A stretch of DNA of 64,000 nucleotides, from assembly GCF_030123505.1 (NCBI RefSeq), contig NZ_CP126115.1, positions 5,780,001 through 5,844,000 of the forward strand. The letters run 5' to 3'. Below, one piece after another: positions 44,105 through 52,718 of the stretch. Source of the stretch: Neobacillus sp. YX16 (GTDB lineage Bacteria; Bacillota; Bacilli; Bacillales; Cytobacillaceae). Both the position numbers and the translations under genes were made by a program. The first letter of the stretch is position 1. The number at the start of each line of letters is the position of its first letter. The notes beneath the pieces are model-generated. The model did no database searches. It worked only from the letters and a program-made list of their open reading frames with translations, and was not told where the DNA came from.

Positions 44105-44272
44105 ATGGGCATTTACCGGACCGTTAGTTATAAAGTAGAAGATTTAATCATTAAGATGCTGTCAAAAAAACAAGACACTGAAATAATCAAAGAGAAAGTT
44201 GCCAATTACCGTACAAAAAGTGAGGAAGCACGCAGTCAAAAGAAAACGAATAAGAAAAACAAGGCTGTTTAA
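44105..44272 (+). CDS. small basic protein (55 aa)
   Basis: An ATG behind AGAGGAGG, 15 bases after the YHYH gene, so very likely the same operon. It is cytosolic and highly charged, with GIYRTVSYKVEDLIIKMLSKK and a lysine-rich tail (RSQKKTNKKNKAV). No family recognised. Confidence 0.6.
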   Translation: MGIYRTVSYKVEDLIIKMLSKKQDTEIIKEKVANYRTKSEEARSQKKTNKKNKAV

Positions 44273-44285
44273 CTACTAGAGTGAC

Positions 44286-44427
44286 ATCGGGACGGTTCTT
44301 ACGGTTCTTTCCCATTTTAACGGCCAAATGATGACTGCCGACTACATCTTTCATAACAGCTATCATACCTGAGAATTCTTATTTACTATAAACCCGAAGA
44401 GAAAAAAGCCATTAGAACCGTCCCCCC
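44286..44427. repeat. REPIN-like repeat B, long form (about 140 bp)
   Basis: GGGACGGTTCTTACGG left arm and TTAGAACCGTCCCC right arm with a 110-bp core containing GAATTCTTATTTACTA. The long forms at 53989 and 58585 share the core. Confidence 0.8.
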
Positions 44428-44488
44428 AGCTGCCCACAGCTGGAATACCTTCTCATTTGGAATAATTTTTTTGTATGATGGACATATA

Positions 44489-44517
44489 CTAAAAAAAAAG
44501 TGCTAGTAACACTTCTC
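44489..44517 (-). terminator. terminator-like hairpin
   Basis: AAGTGTT / AGCACTT with T9 on the minus strand, beyond the fragment ending at 44556. Confidence 0.7.
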
Positions 44518-44555
44518 CATGCAGCTTCTACCGTCAGGGTAGTAGTTGTCAATGT

Positions 44556-44798
44556 TCATATTTTATCTGAGCCACCCTTTTGCTTGCGACGGCGTAGGGT
44601 GGTTTTCCTGTCTTCTAGAACCCCAGGTATATATTTTTCACTAGCCTTGAAGTTATAAACTGGTTTGATAAAGGAAACGATCTCAGATGTTCCCTTGATT
44701 TTTTCTAAGATTTCATTCATCGTCTTGTTGGCCATTGGCGCTTCGTCCATTTCAGTTAAATCTTGGTGGGAAGCATGGAAGGTGATGATACGACTCAA
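44556..44798 (-). pseudogene. probable gene fragment, unidentified
   Basis: 80 codons beginning with a TTG, SRIITFHASHQDLTEMDEA to LEDRKTTLRRRKQKGGSDKI. Composition is protein-like and a terminator follows it, but there is no ribosome binding site before the TTG or the internal ATG at 44735, and no family is recognised. It may be the 3' part of a lost gene. Confidence 0.4.
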
Positions 44799-44981
44799 AT
44801 AAGGTTAGCTGTTGGTGATGATTACGACACGATCCTGTTTGTAAAATACATAAACTAAAGGGTTCGTTGCTAGAAGAAATTTTTAAATAAACTTTGACAT
44901 AACTCAGTTCAAATCTGGCAATTAACTGATGTAAGTTTAGGCAGTATGTTTATTATTCTTTATGAATCATTACTTAAGGTT

Positions 44982-45015
44982 AAACATGTATAAACACTTA
45001 TTTTTATACATGTTT
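44982..45015. promoter_or_regulatory. perfect 13-bp inverted repeat
   Basis: AAACATGTATAAA / TTTATACATGTTT with an 8-base spacer. A second inverted repeat (TGCACTAA / TTAGTGCA, 45032-45054) follows. They lie downstream of the methyltransferase gene and could be operators of a lost gene or hairpins. Confidence 0.4.
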
Positions 45016-45116
45016 ATGAAACGATGCTTACTGCACTAAGGTCAGTTTAGTGCAACAAGATAGATGAAAATTCAACTATCTTTTATGTCATATTTGAAAG
45101 AAAAGACGACTACCAT

Positions 45117-45803
45117 TTATTTTTTCGCGAGTCCTACAACAATGTATTTCCATTTACTTGGTGTAATTTTATTTATACATAAATTATCGATTTTCCCTAA
45201 AATGTCTCGTTGTTTTTCATTCCGACCTAATGCTGCAAGGAAGCCTGTAGAGAAATAGTGTTTATGGCTAAAAGGATTTAAAAATTCTTCAATTTCTGGA
45301 ATAGAAAGATATCGCCAATTTTCACCCCAACTAATAAAATGCTTTCTTAAAAATGAATGGAAGGGGGAAGCAACTAGATTTTCGGCAAAAAAGAGTTCGC
45401 CACCCGGTTTTAAAACACGATATATTTCATTGATTGCTTTAAATTGAGCATCCTTGTTATTGTTGTGCCCAATTCCTCCGAGAACTGATTTAAATACAAC
45501 AATATCAAATACATCATTTTCGTATGGAATGTTAGTAGCATCTATGCCTTTATATTGAACTAAGTGTTCAATTCCATGTTTTTGATGAATTTGTCTGGCT
45601 TTTTCAGAGGGACCATTTACATCACTACAAGTAACTTTACAACCTTGTTTCGCCAACCAAAGTGATAGTCCACCGTTTCTACTACCAATTTCTAGTGCGT
45701 TTCTATCGGTTAATTCTAAACTGGTTTCCTCTAACCAGTAATTAAGGGATTTGCTCCAATTTCTAACGTCCCATTCGATGATATCTTTGATAAGTTTATT
45801 CAT
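45117..45803 (-). CDS. class I SAM-dependent methyltransferase
   Basis: 228 residues, cytosolic. Motif I is ALEIGSRNGGLSLWLA (SAM-binding G-x-x-x-G variant), followed by the acidic strand end VTCSDVNG, GIDATNIPYENDVFDIVVFKSVLGGIG (motifs II/III) and EIYRVLKPGGELFFAEN, all typical of the Methyltransf_11 type. The N-terminal IIEWDVRNWSKSLNYWLEE and C-terminal SFLRKHFISWGENWRYLSIPEIEEFL probably shape the acceptor site, which is unknown. The start is an ATG with GAGGAGA about 10 bases upstream. Confidence 0.85.
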   Translation of the reverse strand: MNKLIKDIIEWDVRNWSKSLNYWLEETSLELTDRNALEIGSRNGGLSLWLAKQGCKVTCSDVNGPSEKARQIHQKHGIEHLVQYKGIDATNIPYENDVFDIVVFKSVLGGIGHNNNKDAQFKAINEIYRVLKPGGELFFAENLVASPFHSFLRKHFISWGENWRYLSIPEIEEFLNPFSHKHYFSTGFLAALGRNEKQRDILGKIDNLCINKITPSKWKYIVVGLAKK

Positions 45804-45934
45804 TGATGTGGTCTCTCCTCATGATGGATTTATACATATAAAGATTGTCCGAACATGAGAATAAATAAACAAGTAAAGAAAAAGATTTCTTTGGGAGCAG
45901 AAATTAAAAAAGGAACAATATGATTTTGATTAGC

Positions 45935-46369
45935 CAAATGATAATGGAATCGTCGGTACACAGAAAAGATTGGTGGATGTTATTTGTGAAAAGCTTTCAA
46001 CTAATGTGAAGGACATTGTATAAAACCGCTATAAAATCTTGGTTGTCGAGTTAATTCTCAATACGAACATTGTGAGCCGAAAATTGAGCCACAATCGACC
46101 TAAAAGGTGACCGTAAAGGTTTTAAAATATATACAAAATTTAACATATAAGATACGTTGATTATCAAGCGGAGTGCGATAGTATTGTTGGTTCTTTATTT
46201 ATTGACCATTTATTGTAGGCTATTTATCGTTATTTGGATGCAGGAGGTTGGACACAGAATTTTGTTTGCGAAGTATCAATGTAAGGATAATCCATTCAAA
46301 GTAACAGTACCTTTTTATTTGTTTTTTTCTTTACCAGATCTTATAAAGGAAGAAAAAGTTGGCATCTAA
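45935..46369 (+). pseudogene. debris of two unidentified genes
   Basis: A first fragment (to the TAA at 46021) reads NGIVGTQKRLVDVICEKLSTNVKDIV. A second (about 46157-46369) reads IVLLVLYLLTIYCRLF, then WMQEVGHRILFAKYQCKDNPFKVTVPFYLFFSLPDL. The latter looks like a membrane protein whose EVGH may come from an H-E-x-G-H metalloprotease motif that has lost its first His. Neither has a ribosome binding site. Confidence 0.35.
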
Positions 46370-46413
46370 ATAAACAGCACCTTTACTATATTGCTATAGC
46401 AGGTATTAATATG

Positions 46414-46446
46414 AGATAGAGCACAGTTAAAGAACTGTGCTCTTAA
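46414..46446. terminator. bidirectional terminator beyond galE
   Basis: GAGCACAGTT / AACTGTGCTC perfect stem with an AAAG loop, directly after galE. Confidence 0.8.
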
Positions 46447-46448
46447 AT

Positions 46449-47453
46449 TTAAAAACCCTCTGTCTTATTATTGCTCTCAAACCGCCATGAATCCCGGCAC
46501 ATAGCAATTATATCTCGTTTTGCACTCCAACCTAGTTCTCTCTTTGCTTTTGAAGCATCCGCATAGAAGGAAGCAATATCACCAGCTCTGCGAGCAACGA
46601 TTTCATAAGGTACTTCTATACCGTTAGCTTCTTCAAAAGCTTTTACTAATTCTAATACACTAGTACCTTGACCGGTCCCCAAGTTATAAACATGAACACC
46701 TTCCGTTAGTTTTTCTAGTGCTACTACATGACCCTCAGCTAAATCCAACACATGGATATAATCACGAACTCCTGTACCGTCCGCCGTTGGATAATCATTT
46801 CCGAAGACTCTTAACTTCTCAAGTTTCCCTTTTGCCACTTGGGTTACATAAGGCATAAGATTATTCGGGATTCCATTCGGTGCTTCACCAATTAACCCAC
46901 TCTCATGGGCTCCGACTGGATTGAAATATCGAAGGAGTGATACCGAGAAAGAAGGATTGGCTTTGGCTATATCCGTTAAGATTCGCTCACACATTGCTTT
47001 TGTTTCACCGTAAGGGTTAGTTGTTGGTAAGAGCCTCATGGTCTCCACAAAAGGTACTTCATTATCCCCATATACTGTGGCAGATGAACTAAAGACAAAT
47101 TTATTCACACTATATGTAAGACACGCTTTGGCAAGTACCATAGTGCTTACAATGTTGTTATAATAATAATCTAGTGGCTTTTCTACTGACTCACCGACCG
47201 CTTTAAGACCTGCAAAATGAATAACCCCATCAATCTTATGATTTCGAAAAAGAACATCTACTGCTTCTGAATTCGTTACATCCACTTCGTAAAAAGTAAC
47301 TTCTTTATTGGTGATTTGCATAATTGTTTCAACAGTCTCACGCTTACTATTGCAAAGATTATCTGCAATAATGACGGAATGTCCTGCCTCAAGCAAAGCA
47401 ACGCAGGTATGTGAGCCTATGTATCCTGCACCGCCGGTTACTAATATATTCAT
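46449..47453 (-). CDS. galE: UDP-glucose 4-epimerase
   Basis: 334 residues, the usual GalE length. The NAD-binding loop is MNILVTGGAGYIGSHT, the catalytic couple is NPYGETK (Y-x-x-x-K), with FSSSATVYGD upstream supplying the Ser, and RYFNPVGAHESGLIGE is the sugar-binding loop. It interconverts UDP-Glc/UDP-Gal and in firmicutes often also UDP-GlcNAc/UDP-GalNAc. It would supply precursors for surface glycans such as those made by the synthase at 56 kb. The start is an ATG behind AAAGGAGC; single gene. Confidence 0.94.
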   Translation of the reverse strand: MNILVTGGAGYIGSHTCVALLEAGHSVIIADNLCNSKRETVETIMQITNKEVTFYEVDVTNSEAVDVLFRNHKIDGVIHFAGLKAVGESVEKPLDYYYNNIVSTMVLAKACLTYSVNKFVFSSSATVYGDNEVPFVETMRLLPTTNPYGETKAMCERILTDIAKANPSFSVSLLRYFNPVGAHESGLIGEAPNGIPNNLMPYVTQVAKGKLEKLRVFGNDYPTADGTGVRDYIHVLDLAEGHVVALEKLTEGVHVYNLGTGQGTSVLELVKAFEEANGIEVPYEIVARRAGDIASFYADASKAKRELGWSAKRDIIAMCRDSWRFESNNKTEGF

Positions 47454-47682
47454 GGCTGTTTAGCTCCTTTTTATCAATTGATATACATAAATCGAACCCT
47501 CTACTCAGGAGCAGGGGTTCACTGGATAAAATTGTATTATTTTTCTTGAATTATATACCTATAAATTCTGAAAGTAAAGCCCCCAAAATAAATGCTAAGA
47601 AGACCTTAGAAGTCTACCAGATTATGAGATTTGTCATGAAAATGGTCAAACACCTAGTTCCAAATAAAAACCGCTGTTAAGT

Positions 47683-47695
47683 GGTGACAGGCACC
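47683..47695. repeat. short palindromic repeat C
   Basis: GGTGACAGGCACC, directly after the response regulator stop. Confidence 0.5.
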
Positions 47696-47699
47696 AAAT

Positions 47700-48344
47700 T
47701 TAGTTCACAACAAACTTAGCAATCCCCATTGTATTTGCATATAGCGCAGCTTGTGTCCGGTCAGTAAGTTCAAGTTTTGCTAAGACCTGACTGACGTGTT
47801 TCTTGACTGTATATTCAGTGACAAATAATTCATTGGCAATTTGGCGGTTCGTTAAACCCATACCTAACAACTTCAACACTTCAACTTCTTTAGGTGTTAA
47901 TTGTTCAACGAAACGGTCATTATTTATAGCCTCGTTGCTTGTTTCCATCATAAGGTCTAAGATAGTGGGATCATAGTACTTCCTTCCCTGACTAACGAGT
48001 TTAATGGCATATAAAAGCTCCTCAGGTAATGCGGATTTATTTATGAAGCCATCAATATGTGCTTCCTTTGCTTTTAGGAAATCCTCTTTTGTAGCGGCTG
48101 ATGTTAATAATACAAATTTACACTTAGAACCATTGGATTTTGCCTTTTCGACTACATCAAGCCCCCATTCATTGCCTAGACGCAGATCCACTAATGCAAG
48201 CTCTGGGTTTACGTTTTGTATCAATTTGAGTGATTCATCGACATTCATTGCTTCCCCTGAAAAGGTAAATTGCTCCTCTATTGACAGAACATCTACCAAT
48301 CCTCTTCTTACCAACGGATGGTCATCAATGATGATTATCCTCAT
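47700..48344 (-). CDS. NarL/LuxR-family response regulator
   Basis: 214 residues. Receiver domain (1-118) with acidic pocket DD at 7-8, phospho-acceptor Asp53 (LALVDLRLG), Thr/Ser in LLTSAA and Lys in FINKSA. LuxR-type helix-turn-helix at about 145-205 (LTPKEVEVLKLLGMGLTNRQIANELFVTEYTVKKHVSQVL). Its start overlaps the kinase stop by four bases (ATGA), so the pair is translationally coupled. It most likely controls the adjacent DUF5305/SipW/DUF1102 genes, by location only. Confidence 0.92.
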   Translation of the reverse strand: MRIIIIDDHPLVRRGLVDVLSIEEQFTFSGEAMNVDESLKLIQNVNPELALVDLRLGNEWGLDVVEKAKSNGSKCKFVLLTSAATKEDFLKAKEAHIDGFINKSALPEELLYAIKLVSQGRKYYDPTILDLMMETSNEAINNDRFVEQLTPKEVEVLKLLGMGLTNRQIANELFVTEYTVKKHVSQVLAKLELTDRTQAALYANTMGIAKFVVN

Positions 48345-50044
48345 AGTCCTACTACCTCCTGATTTTGTGCCGCAAATGGAATAACGATATCCACTCTCGT
48401 TCCTTGATTTAATTTACTAGTAAAGGTGATTTTTCCTCCAAATGAGTAAATGAGATTTTTCATATTTCCAATTCCAATCCCAATGTTCTTTTCTGCCAAT
48501 CTAGCTGATGGTTCAAACCCATTTCCATCATCAACAACGGATAATATTAGCTCATTATTTGTGATATGCACGGAAACCTTAATATTCTTACACTTCCCAT
48601 GCCTTAGCGCATTCCCACAAGCTTCACATACGATTCGATAAATAGCATTTTTTAACTTGTATGCAATTATCTCTTCATCACCCTGAAGGTCCGTCACCAC
48701 TGTAACATCATTTAATTGTGCGACATCACCCAAAAACCCCTCAATTTTAGAAAATAATAAGGTTTCTCCCTGCTTCTTTGTACTTAGTTGATAAATAGAG
48801 GAACGTAATTCCTTCATGGCCATACTAGCTGAATTTGAAAGGAACTGGATCTCATCAATCAGTTGATCTTTAGGTAATAGTTCTAGTTTCTTCTTTAAGG
48901 AGTGTAATCCAAATACAAGCCCAAACACACGCTGTGAAACACTATCATGGATTTCATTGGCAATCCGATTTTGTTCCTCTACGATTAAAAATTGGTCGGA
49001 TGCTTCCTTCAGATAGAATCTCTCAAGCATTACCGAGCAAAGGTCAGCAAGGAATTTTAGCAGCCTGCCATCAGAATCAAAAAACTCATCCGATTTTTCA
49101 ATCCCGATAAAACCGTGGTATTTCGTTGAGTGAACAGTAATTAACTGAAACATTTTTCCATGTAATTCAATCCTGACAGGATTTTTACGCTCTTTCACTT
49201 CCGACCAACTTTTGACAAGCAGCGTTTGGAGCTCAGCAGACATCACTTCATTCTTACTAGAAAATAACGGCGCGTATTGGTTTCCAGCTGTTAACCAGCA
49301 AAAAGAAGCCGGGGTTTTTGTTAATCTTCCAGTGAAATCCAGTACCGTTTTCACAAGCGTTTTGACATTATCCTGCGCACTGAAAAACTCAACGGTTTGA
49401 TAAAGAGACATGATATGTTCCATCGCTTCATTTGATTTCTCATTTGTTAATATAAGCTTTTTATTGGTTTGAAGTAATTCCTTTCCTTGCTCCTCCAATG
49501 TAACAGCCTGCAAATGGAGTTCATTTGTTAATTTCGCAAAAAGCTGAAAAACAATCGTGATCAACATGAGCACTAAAAATAAATAGGAATTCTGGTTAAG
49601 TATATCGATGTAACGAACCGATTGATTCATAAAAAAAGTATTCGATAATAACAATGACGCAGTCATATAGGAAACGAGTAGGGCCCAGCAAAACATTCCT
49701 GATAGATAACTAGCCGCTATTAAAGTGGGATTCATCGCATACCAAATAAATGGACTCTCAATTCCCCCCGTTGGTAAAAGCAGTAAGGTGATTCCGACTG
49801 TTTCTGCAATGACAATCCACCTTATGACACTTGGATGATCCTCATTTTTTATCAATAAATCTTTTACCAGAAATGCCGCAATTAAAAGTGACCCTATAAC
49901 ACCAGCATTGATTAGCATTGATGTAGAATGTTGTCCAAATAAGTAGAAAAGGGATGTAATGATCATAGAAAAATAACGATATAAAAGGATTAACTTTAAT
50001 TTTCCAGTCTGCTTATTTAATAAGAAGCCACTGATTTTATCCAT
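48341..50044 (-). CDS. membrane sensor histidine kinase (NarX/DesK type)
   Basis: 567 residues. About six hydrophobic segments lie in residues 1-175 with very short loops (LLLLPTGGIESPFIWYAMNP), so the signal is probably sensed in or at the membrane. A GAF-like region follows (about 205-340), then HisKA_3 with EQNRIANEIHDSVSQRVFGL (phospho-acceptor His). The ATPase has an N-box EACGNALRHGK, DDGNGF, GIGIGNM and TRVDIVIPF. It is in an operon with the response regulator and overlaps the upstream gene. The start is taken as ATG at 50044; a TTG at 50062 would overlap further and has no better binding site. Confidence 0.88.
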   Translation of the reverse strand: MDKISGFLLNKQTGKLKLILLYRYFSMIITSLFYLFGQHSTSMLINAGVIGSLLIAAFLVKDLLIKNEDHPSVIRWIVIAETVGITLLLLPTGGIESPFIWYAMNPTLIAASYLSGMFCWALLVSYMTASLLLSNTFFMNQSVRYIDILNQNSYLFLVLMLITIVFQLFAKLTNELHLQAVTLEEQGKELLQTNKKLILTNEKSNEAMEHIMSLYQTVEFFSAQDNVKTLVKTVLDFTGRLTKTPASFCWLTAGNQYAPLFSSKNEVMSAELQTLLVKSWSEVKERKNPVRIELHGKMFQLITVHSTKYHGFIGIEKSDEFFDSDGRLLKFLADLCSVMLERFYLKEASDQFLIVEEQNRIANEIHDSVSQRVFGLVFGLHSLKKKLELLPKDQLIDEIQFLSNSASMAMKELRSSIYQLSTKKQGETLLFSKIEGFLGDVAQLNDVTVVTDLQGDEEIIAYKLKNAIYRIVCEACGNALRHGKCKNIKVSVHITNNELILSVVDDGNGFEPSARLAEKNIGIGIGNMKNLIYSFGGKITFTSKLNQGTRVDIVIPFAAQNQEVVGL

Positions 50045-51143
50045 AGGAGACGTCACTTCCAATTTGCGTGTTACTACTCGTATCTACCACATTGTTCGCT
50101 TCAAAGCTAAAGATGTAATCGAGGTCAATAATAAAATAGACAATTTTCTCTTTACTTTTATCTTCATAACGAAAGATTGGAAGTTCCTTTTCATCCGCCA
50201 CTTGAGTCAAGGCAGTAAATGATTCTAGTATGAGAATTGATTTGTTTATAAGATCGAACTTCTTTGAAACGGTAACCAAACGGGAAGCATATTTTTTATC
50301 AATTTTTTGCGCTTCTGAAGTCCCTGCCAATTTCCGTTCTTTAAGACGCTCTAATAGAAAAAGAAGGAACATGATAAGACAAATGGAAACAATAATCGAA
50401 ATCACTTTTGCATGAAAAGCAGGCACAGGAAAGCCTAGTAAGTTGTAAGGATTCTCTATTGTATTTTGACTTTTGAACGGGGTTTCAGTTTTATATTCCT
50501 TTTCACTCGCCAATTGAATTTTGTTATAACCATAATCAAAAACGAGTTCTTCCCCCCCATTAAGAGGAACCTCTCTCCCTTCATACAAGATTGTTCCGGT
50601 TATATTTGGATTCACTTTTAATAAATAGTTATTCGGGCTAACGATTATCTCATCTTCGACTCGTTTGATAAGTTCCTTGATTTCATTAATATTGATAGAA
50701 AAAGTATGATCTATTAAGTTATACTCTTTCCCTTCAAATTGGAAGGGTTGCTTTTGGCTTAAAGGAATCTCCTTCTCCCAGAACTCTCCTGCTTCAATCG
50801 TGAGGATAGGGTGAAAACTTCCTTCTACTTTGATGTCTTGCTCTGATGTAATCGATGTTTGGATGGTCGTTAGAATCTCTTTCGTAACCTTCTCAAAAAT
50901 AATAGAATCCGGTTCAATGAGCCCTCCTTGCGGATACAATTCACTAGGTTGTACGTTAACAAGATAGGAGAATGCTGTTTTCTGTTGGAGAGTATTTTCA
51001 ATTGTTGTTTGACTTTGATTTGATGGCTGCAGGAAAGACGTAACCGCAACATATAAGGAAACAATTAATAAACAACCTATTAAAATAGCAACCTTCGTCG
51101 ATAAAAACAACCGCTTCAACTTGGACTCATTTGCCCTCTTCAT
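50037..51143 (-). CDS. DUF5305-like membrane protein
   Basis: 368 residues. N-terminal TM (about 14-33), a long extracytoplasmic beta-rich domain (about 40-245) with FSYLVNVQPSELYPQGGLIEPDSIIFEKVTKEI and NYLLKVNPNITGTILYEGREVPLNGG, a second TM (about 250-272, VISIIVSICLIMFLLFLLERL) and a cytoplasmic tail. This layout and the YPxGG-type segment match the DUF5305 family, which in archaea and bacilli is found beside signal peptidase and DUF1102 genes. Probably part of the assembly or export of the neighbouring fibre-like proteins. The start is an ATG behind GGAAGTGA; it overlaps the kinase by eight bases. Confidence 0.75.
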   Translation of the reverse strand: MKRANESKLKRLFLSTKVAILIGCLLIVSLYVAVTSFLQPSNQSQTTIENTLQQKTAFSYLVNVQPSELYPQGGLIEPDSIIFEKVTKEILTTIQTSITSEQDIKVEGSFHPILTIEAGEFWEKEIPLSQKQPFQFEGKEYNLIDHTFSININEIKELIKRVEDEIIVSPNNYLLKVNPNITGTILYEGREVPLNGGEELVFDYGYNKIQLASEKEYKTETPFKSQNTIENPYNLLGFPVPAFHAKVISIIVSICLIMFLLFLLERLKERKLAGTSEAQKIDKKYASRLVTVSKKFDLINKSILILESFTALTQVADEKELPIFRYEDKSKEKIVYFIIDLDYIFSFEANNVVDTSSNTQIGSDVSYG

Positions 51144-51170
51144 ATATTTCACTTCCGTTCTATTATTATT

Positions 51171-51611
51171 TTATTGAATAGCGATTTCGATATCTACAGG
51201 GATTGTCGCTTCTCCCGTTTCCCATTTGAAGTGGAGGGGGAGCTGAACTGTTTGAGATTGTTGAGTATTGTTTGATTGGAAATTTGATTCTACTTTTACT
51301 AGGAACGGCATATTTTCACCATTCCTAAATGATGTATCATCGTATGTATAAGTAAATCCATCTATCGTAACCGTTTCTCCTTCTAATTGGATAGAGGATG
51401 AGCCCCGATTAGATATGTTTATTAAAAATTCACTCGTTTTCCCTGGAGTAACTATTACACTATTTTTTGCAATTGCCGCTATAAGTGCATTTTCTGGATC
51501 TGTTATTTTTATACTAGTATCACTTTTAACCACAGCCTCTGTATAGCTTGTTACCTTTTGTGATAAAAAAACGACTAAAATGATTGTCACTCCAATTAAC
51601 AGTGCCTTCAT
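51171..51611 (-). CDS. secreted DUF1102/TasA-like companion protein
   Basis: About 146 residues. N-terminal hydrophobic segment MKALLIGVTIILVVFLSQKVTSYTEA, then a beta-rich domain (VIVTPGKTSEFLINISNRGSSSIQLEGETVTIDGF, KWETGEATIPVDIEI). The segment TSIKITDPENALIAAIA parallels SELKIVNTDKALVTLQA in the DUF1102 protein next door, which suggests paralogous subunits. The start is uncertain (ATG at 51611 or TTG at 51617; AAGG lies about 10 bases before the TTG). It precedes the DUF5305 gene by 27 bp and probably heads this operon. Confidence 0.6.
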   Translation of the reverse strand: MKALLIGVTIILVVFLSQKVTSYTEAVVKSDTSIKITDPENALIAAIAKNSVIVTPGKTSEFLINISNRGSSSIQLEGETVTIDGFTYTYDDTSFRNGENMPFLVKVESNFQSNNTQQSQTVQLPLHFKWETGEATIPVDIEIAIQ

Positions 51612-51785
51612 TTTCAAAACAATCCCAACCTTATACTCTATTTTGTTCGATATATTGAACACACTTAAATTATAACGAACAGTAACGAACAAAGCAATAG
51701 GTTTTTTTCTTAATAAAGAACAACTTATTCTTTTCATTTAGCGAAAAATGGTCACTCAGTAATTCATAAATAATAAGTTAAAAAT

Positions 51786-51829
51786 AAAAAAAGGAAGAAT
51801 AATGGCTGCCCATTAACTCTTCCTTATCA
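51786..51829 (-). terminator. terminator of the DUF1102 gene
   Basis: AAGGAAGAG / TTCTTCCTT stem with inner TAATGGGCAGCCATTA pairing, then T7 on the minus strand. Confidence 0.85.
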
Positions 51830-51838
51830 ATTTATTTC

Positions 51839-52441
51839 TTATTTTGCTTCAGTTTCAACAACAATTGATCCTAATACGTCTTTTGGTGAAACATTAACTC
51901 CGCTTGGAATATTAATTTTCACTGCAACATTTCTAATGTTTGTTTGTCCAGAATTTACTTCTGGAGTAACGTTATCAAATACGAGTGCTTGTCCTTTTGT
52001 TCCCCAAGTAGGATCATTTCCGGTTCTTGGGTTGTGTGATACACCAAAAGTAATATAATCTGCAAGATCACCTGTTGCACGAACTGTTACTTTTACTGTT
52101 TCAGCTGATTTGTTTCTTACAGTAAACACATGGTTCCATTGGTATTCACTGTTAGGTTGAAGTCCGTGGAATTCAGCTGCGCCAGTACCTCCATTAATAC
52201 CTTTACCGAATTGGAAGAAAAGCTCGCCATCTTTCATAATAGTTGTCTTATCTTTTGCTCCAATTTTATTTTCCCATGACCAAGGTGCATCAGCTTGAAG
52301 AGTTACGAGCGCTTTATCCGTGTTAACGATTTTCAATTCTGAAGCATTTGTTACAGTTGCCTTGTTGTAAGACATCGCTGCCATCACACTTGACATAGCA
52401 AGTAGTAGCACTACCAATAATAATCCTTTTTTCATTTTCAT
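51839..52441 (-). CDS. DUF1102/TasA-like secreted protein, candidate fibre subunit
   Basis: 200 residues. The signal peptide region KMKKGLLLVVLLLAMSSVMAAMSYNKATV has the long hydrophobic core and late A-x-A-like site seen in substrates of SipW-type peptidases. The mature protein is a beta-sandwich: SELKIVNTDKALVTLQADAPWSW, GAAEFHGLQPNSEYQWNHVFTVRNKSAETVKVTVRATG, AVKINIPSGVNVSPKDVLGSIVVETEA. The layout matches DUF1102 and TasA/camelysin-like extracellular subunits. A divergent SipW-type gene starts 280 bp away. The start is an ATG behind AAAGGAGG, and a strong terminator follows, so it can be highly expressed as a single gene. Confidence 0.75.
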   Translation of the reverse strand: MKMKKGLLLVVLLLAMSSVMAAMSYNKATVTNASELKIVNTDKALVTLQADAPWSWENKIGAKDKTTIMKDGELFFQFGKGINGGTGAAEFHGLQPNSEYQWNHVFTVRNKSAETVKVTVRATGDLADYITFGVSHNPRTGNDPTWGTKGQALVFDNVTPEVNSGQTNIRNVAVKINIPSGVNVSPKDVLGSIVVETEAK

Positions 52442-52718
52442 TTTAAAATCCTCCTTTAATTTTTCCGGCTTGTTAGCCTGGTTGATAATCTAAGTATAGG
52501 TGGTTATTAGTTTCTATTCGTCACTCGTAAGTGTGCTTTTTGAAGAACGTTTGTCTACTCTTCTAATCTACTATTTGCTAGTTCCATGGTCTCTTTTTTA
52601 ACCCCTGTCATGCTACTTTTAGTTAAAAAAAGGTATACTTTTGTACCAGCTGAATTCTACTTTAGATGGCTTATTCTAATAGCTATTTACAATAAAATGA
52701 AAGGTGAGGAGGAATTCT

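Noticed and set aside
47411..47680. 89-codon plus-strand frame upstream of galE
   Set aside because: It starts inside the reverse strand of galE and occupies its promoter region; no binding site.
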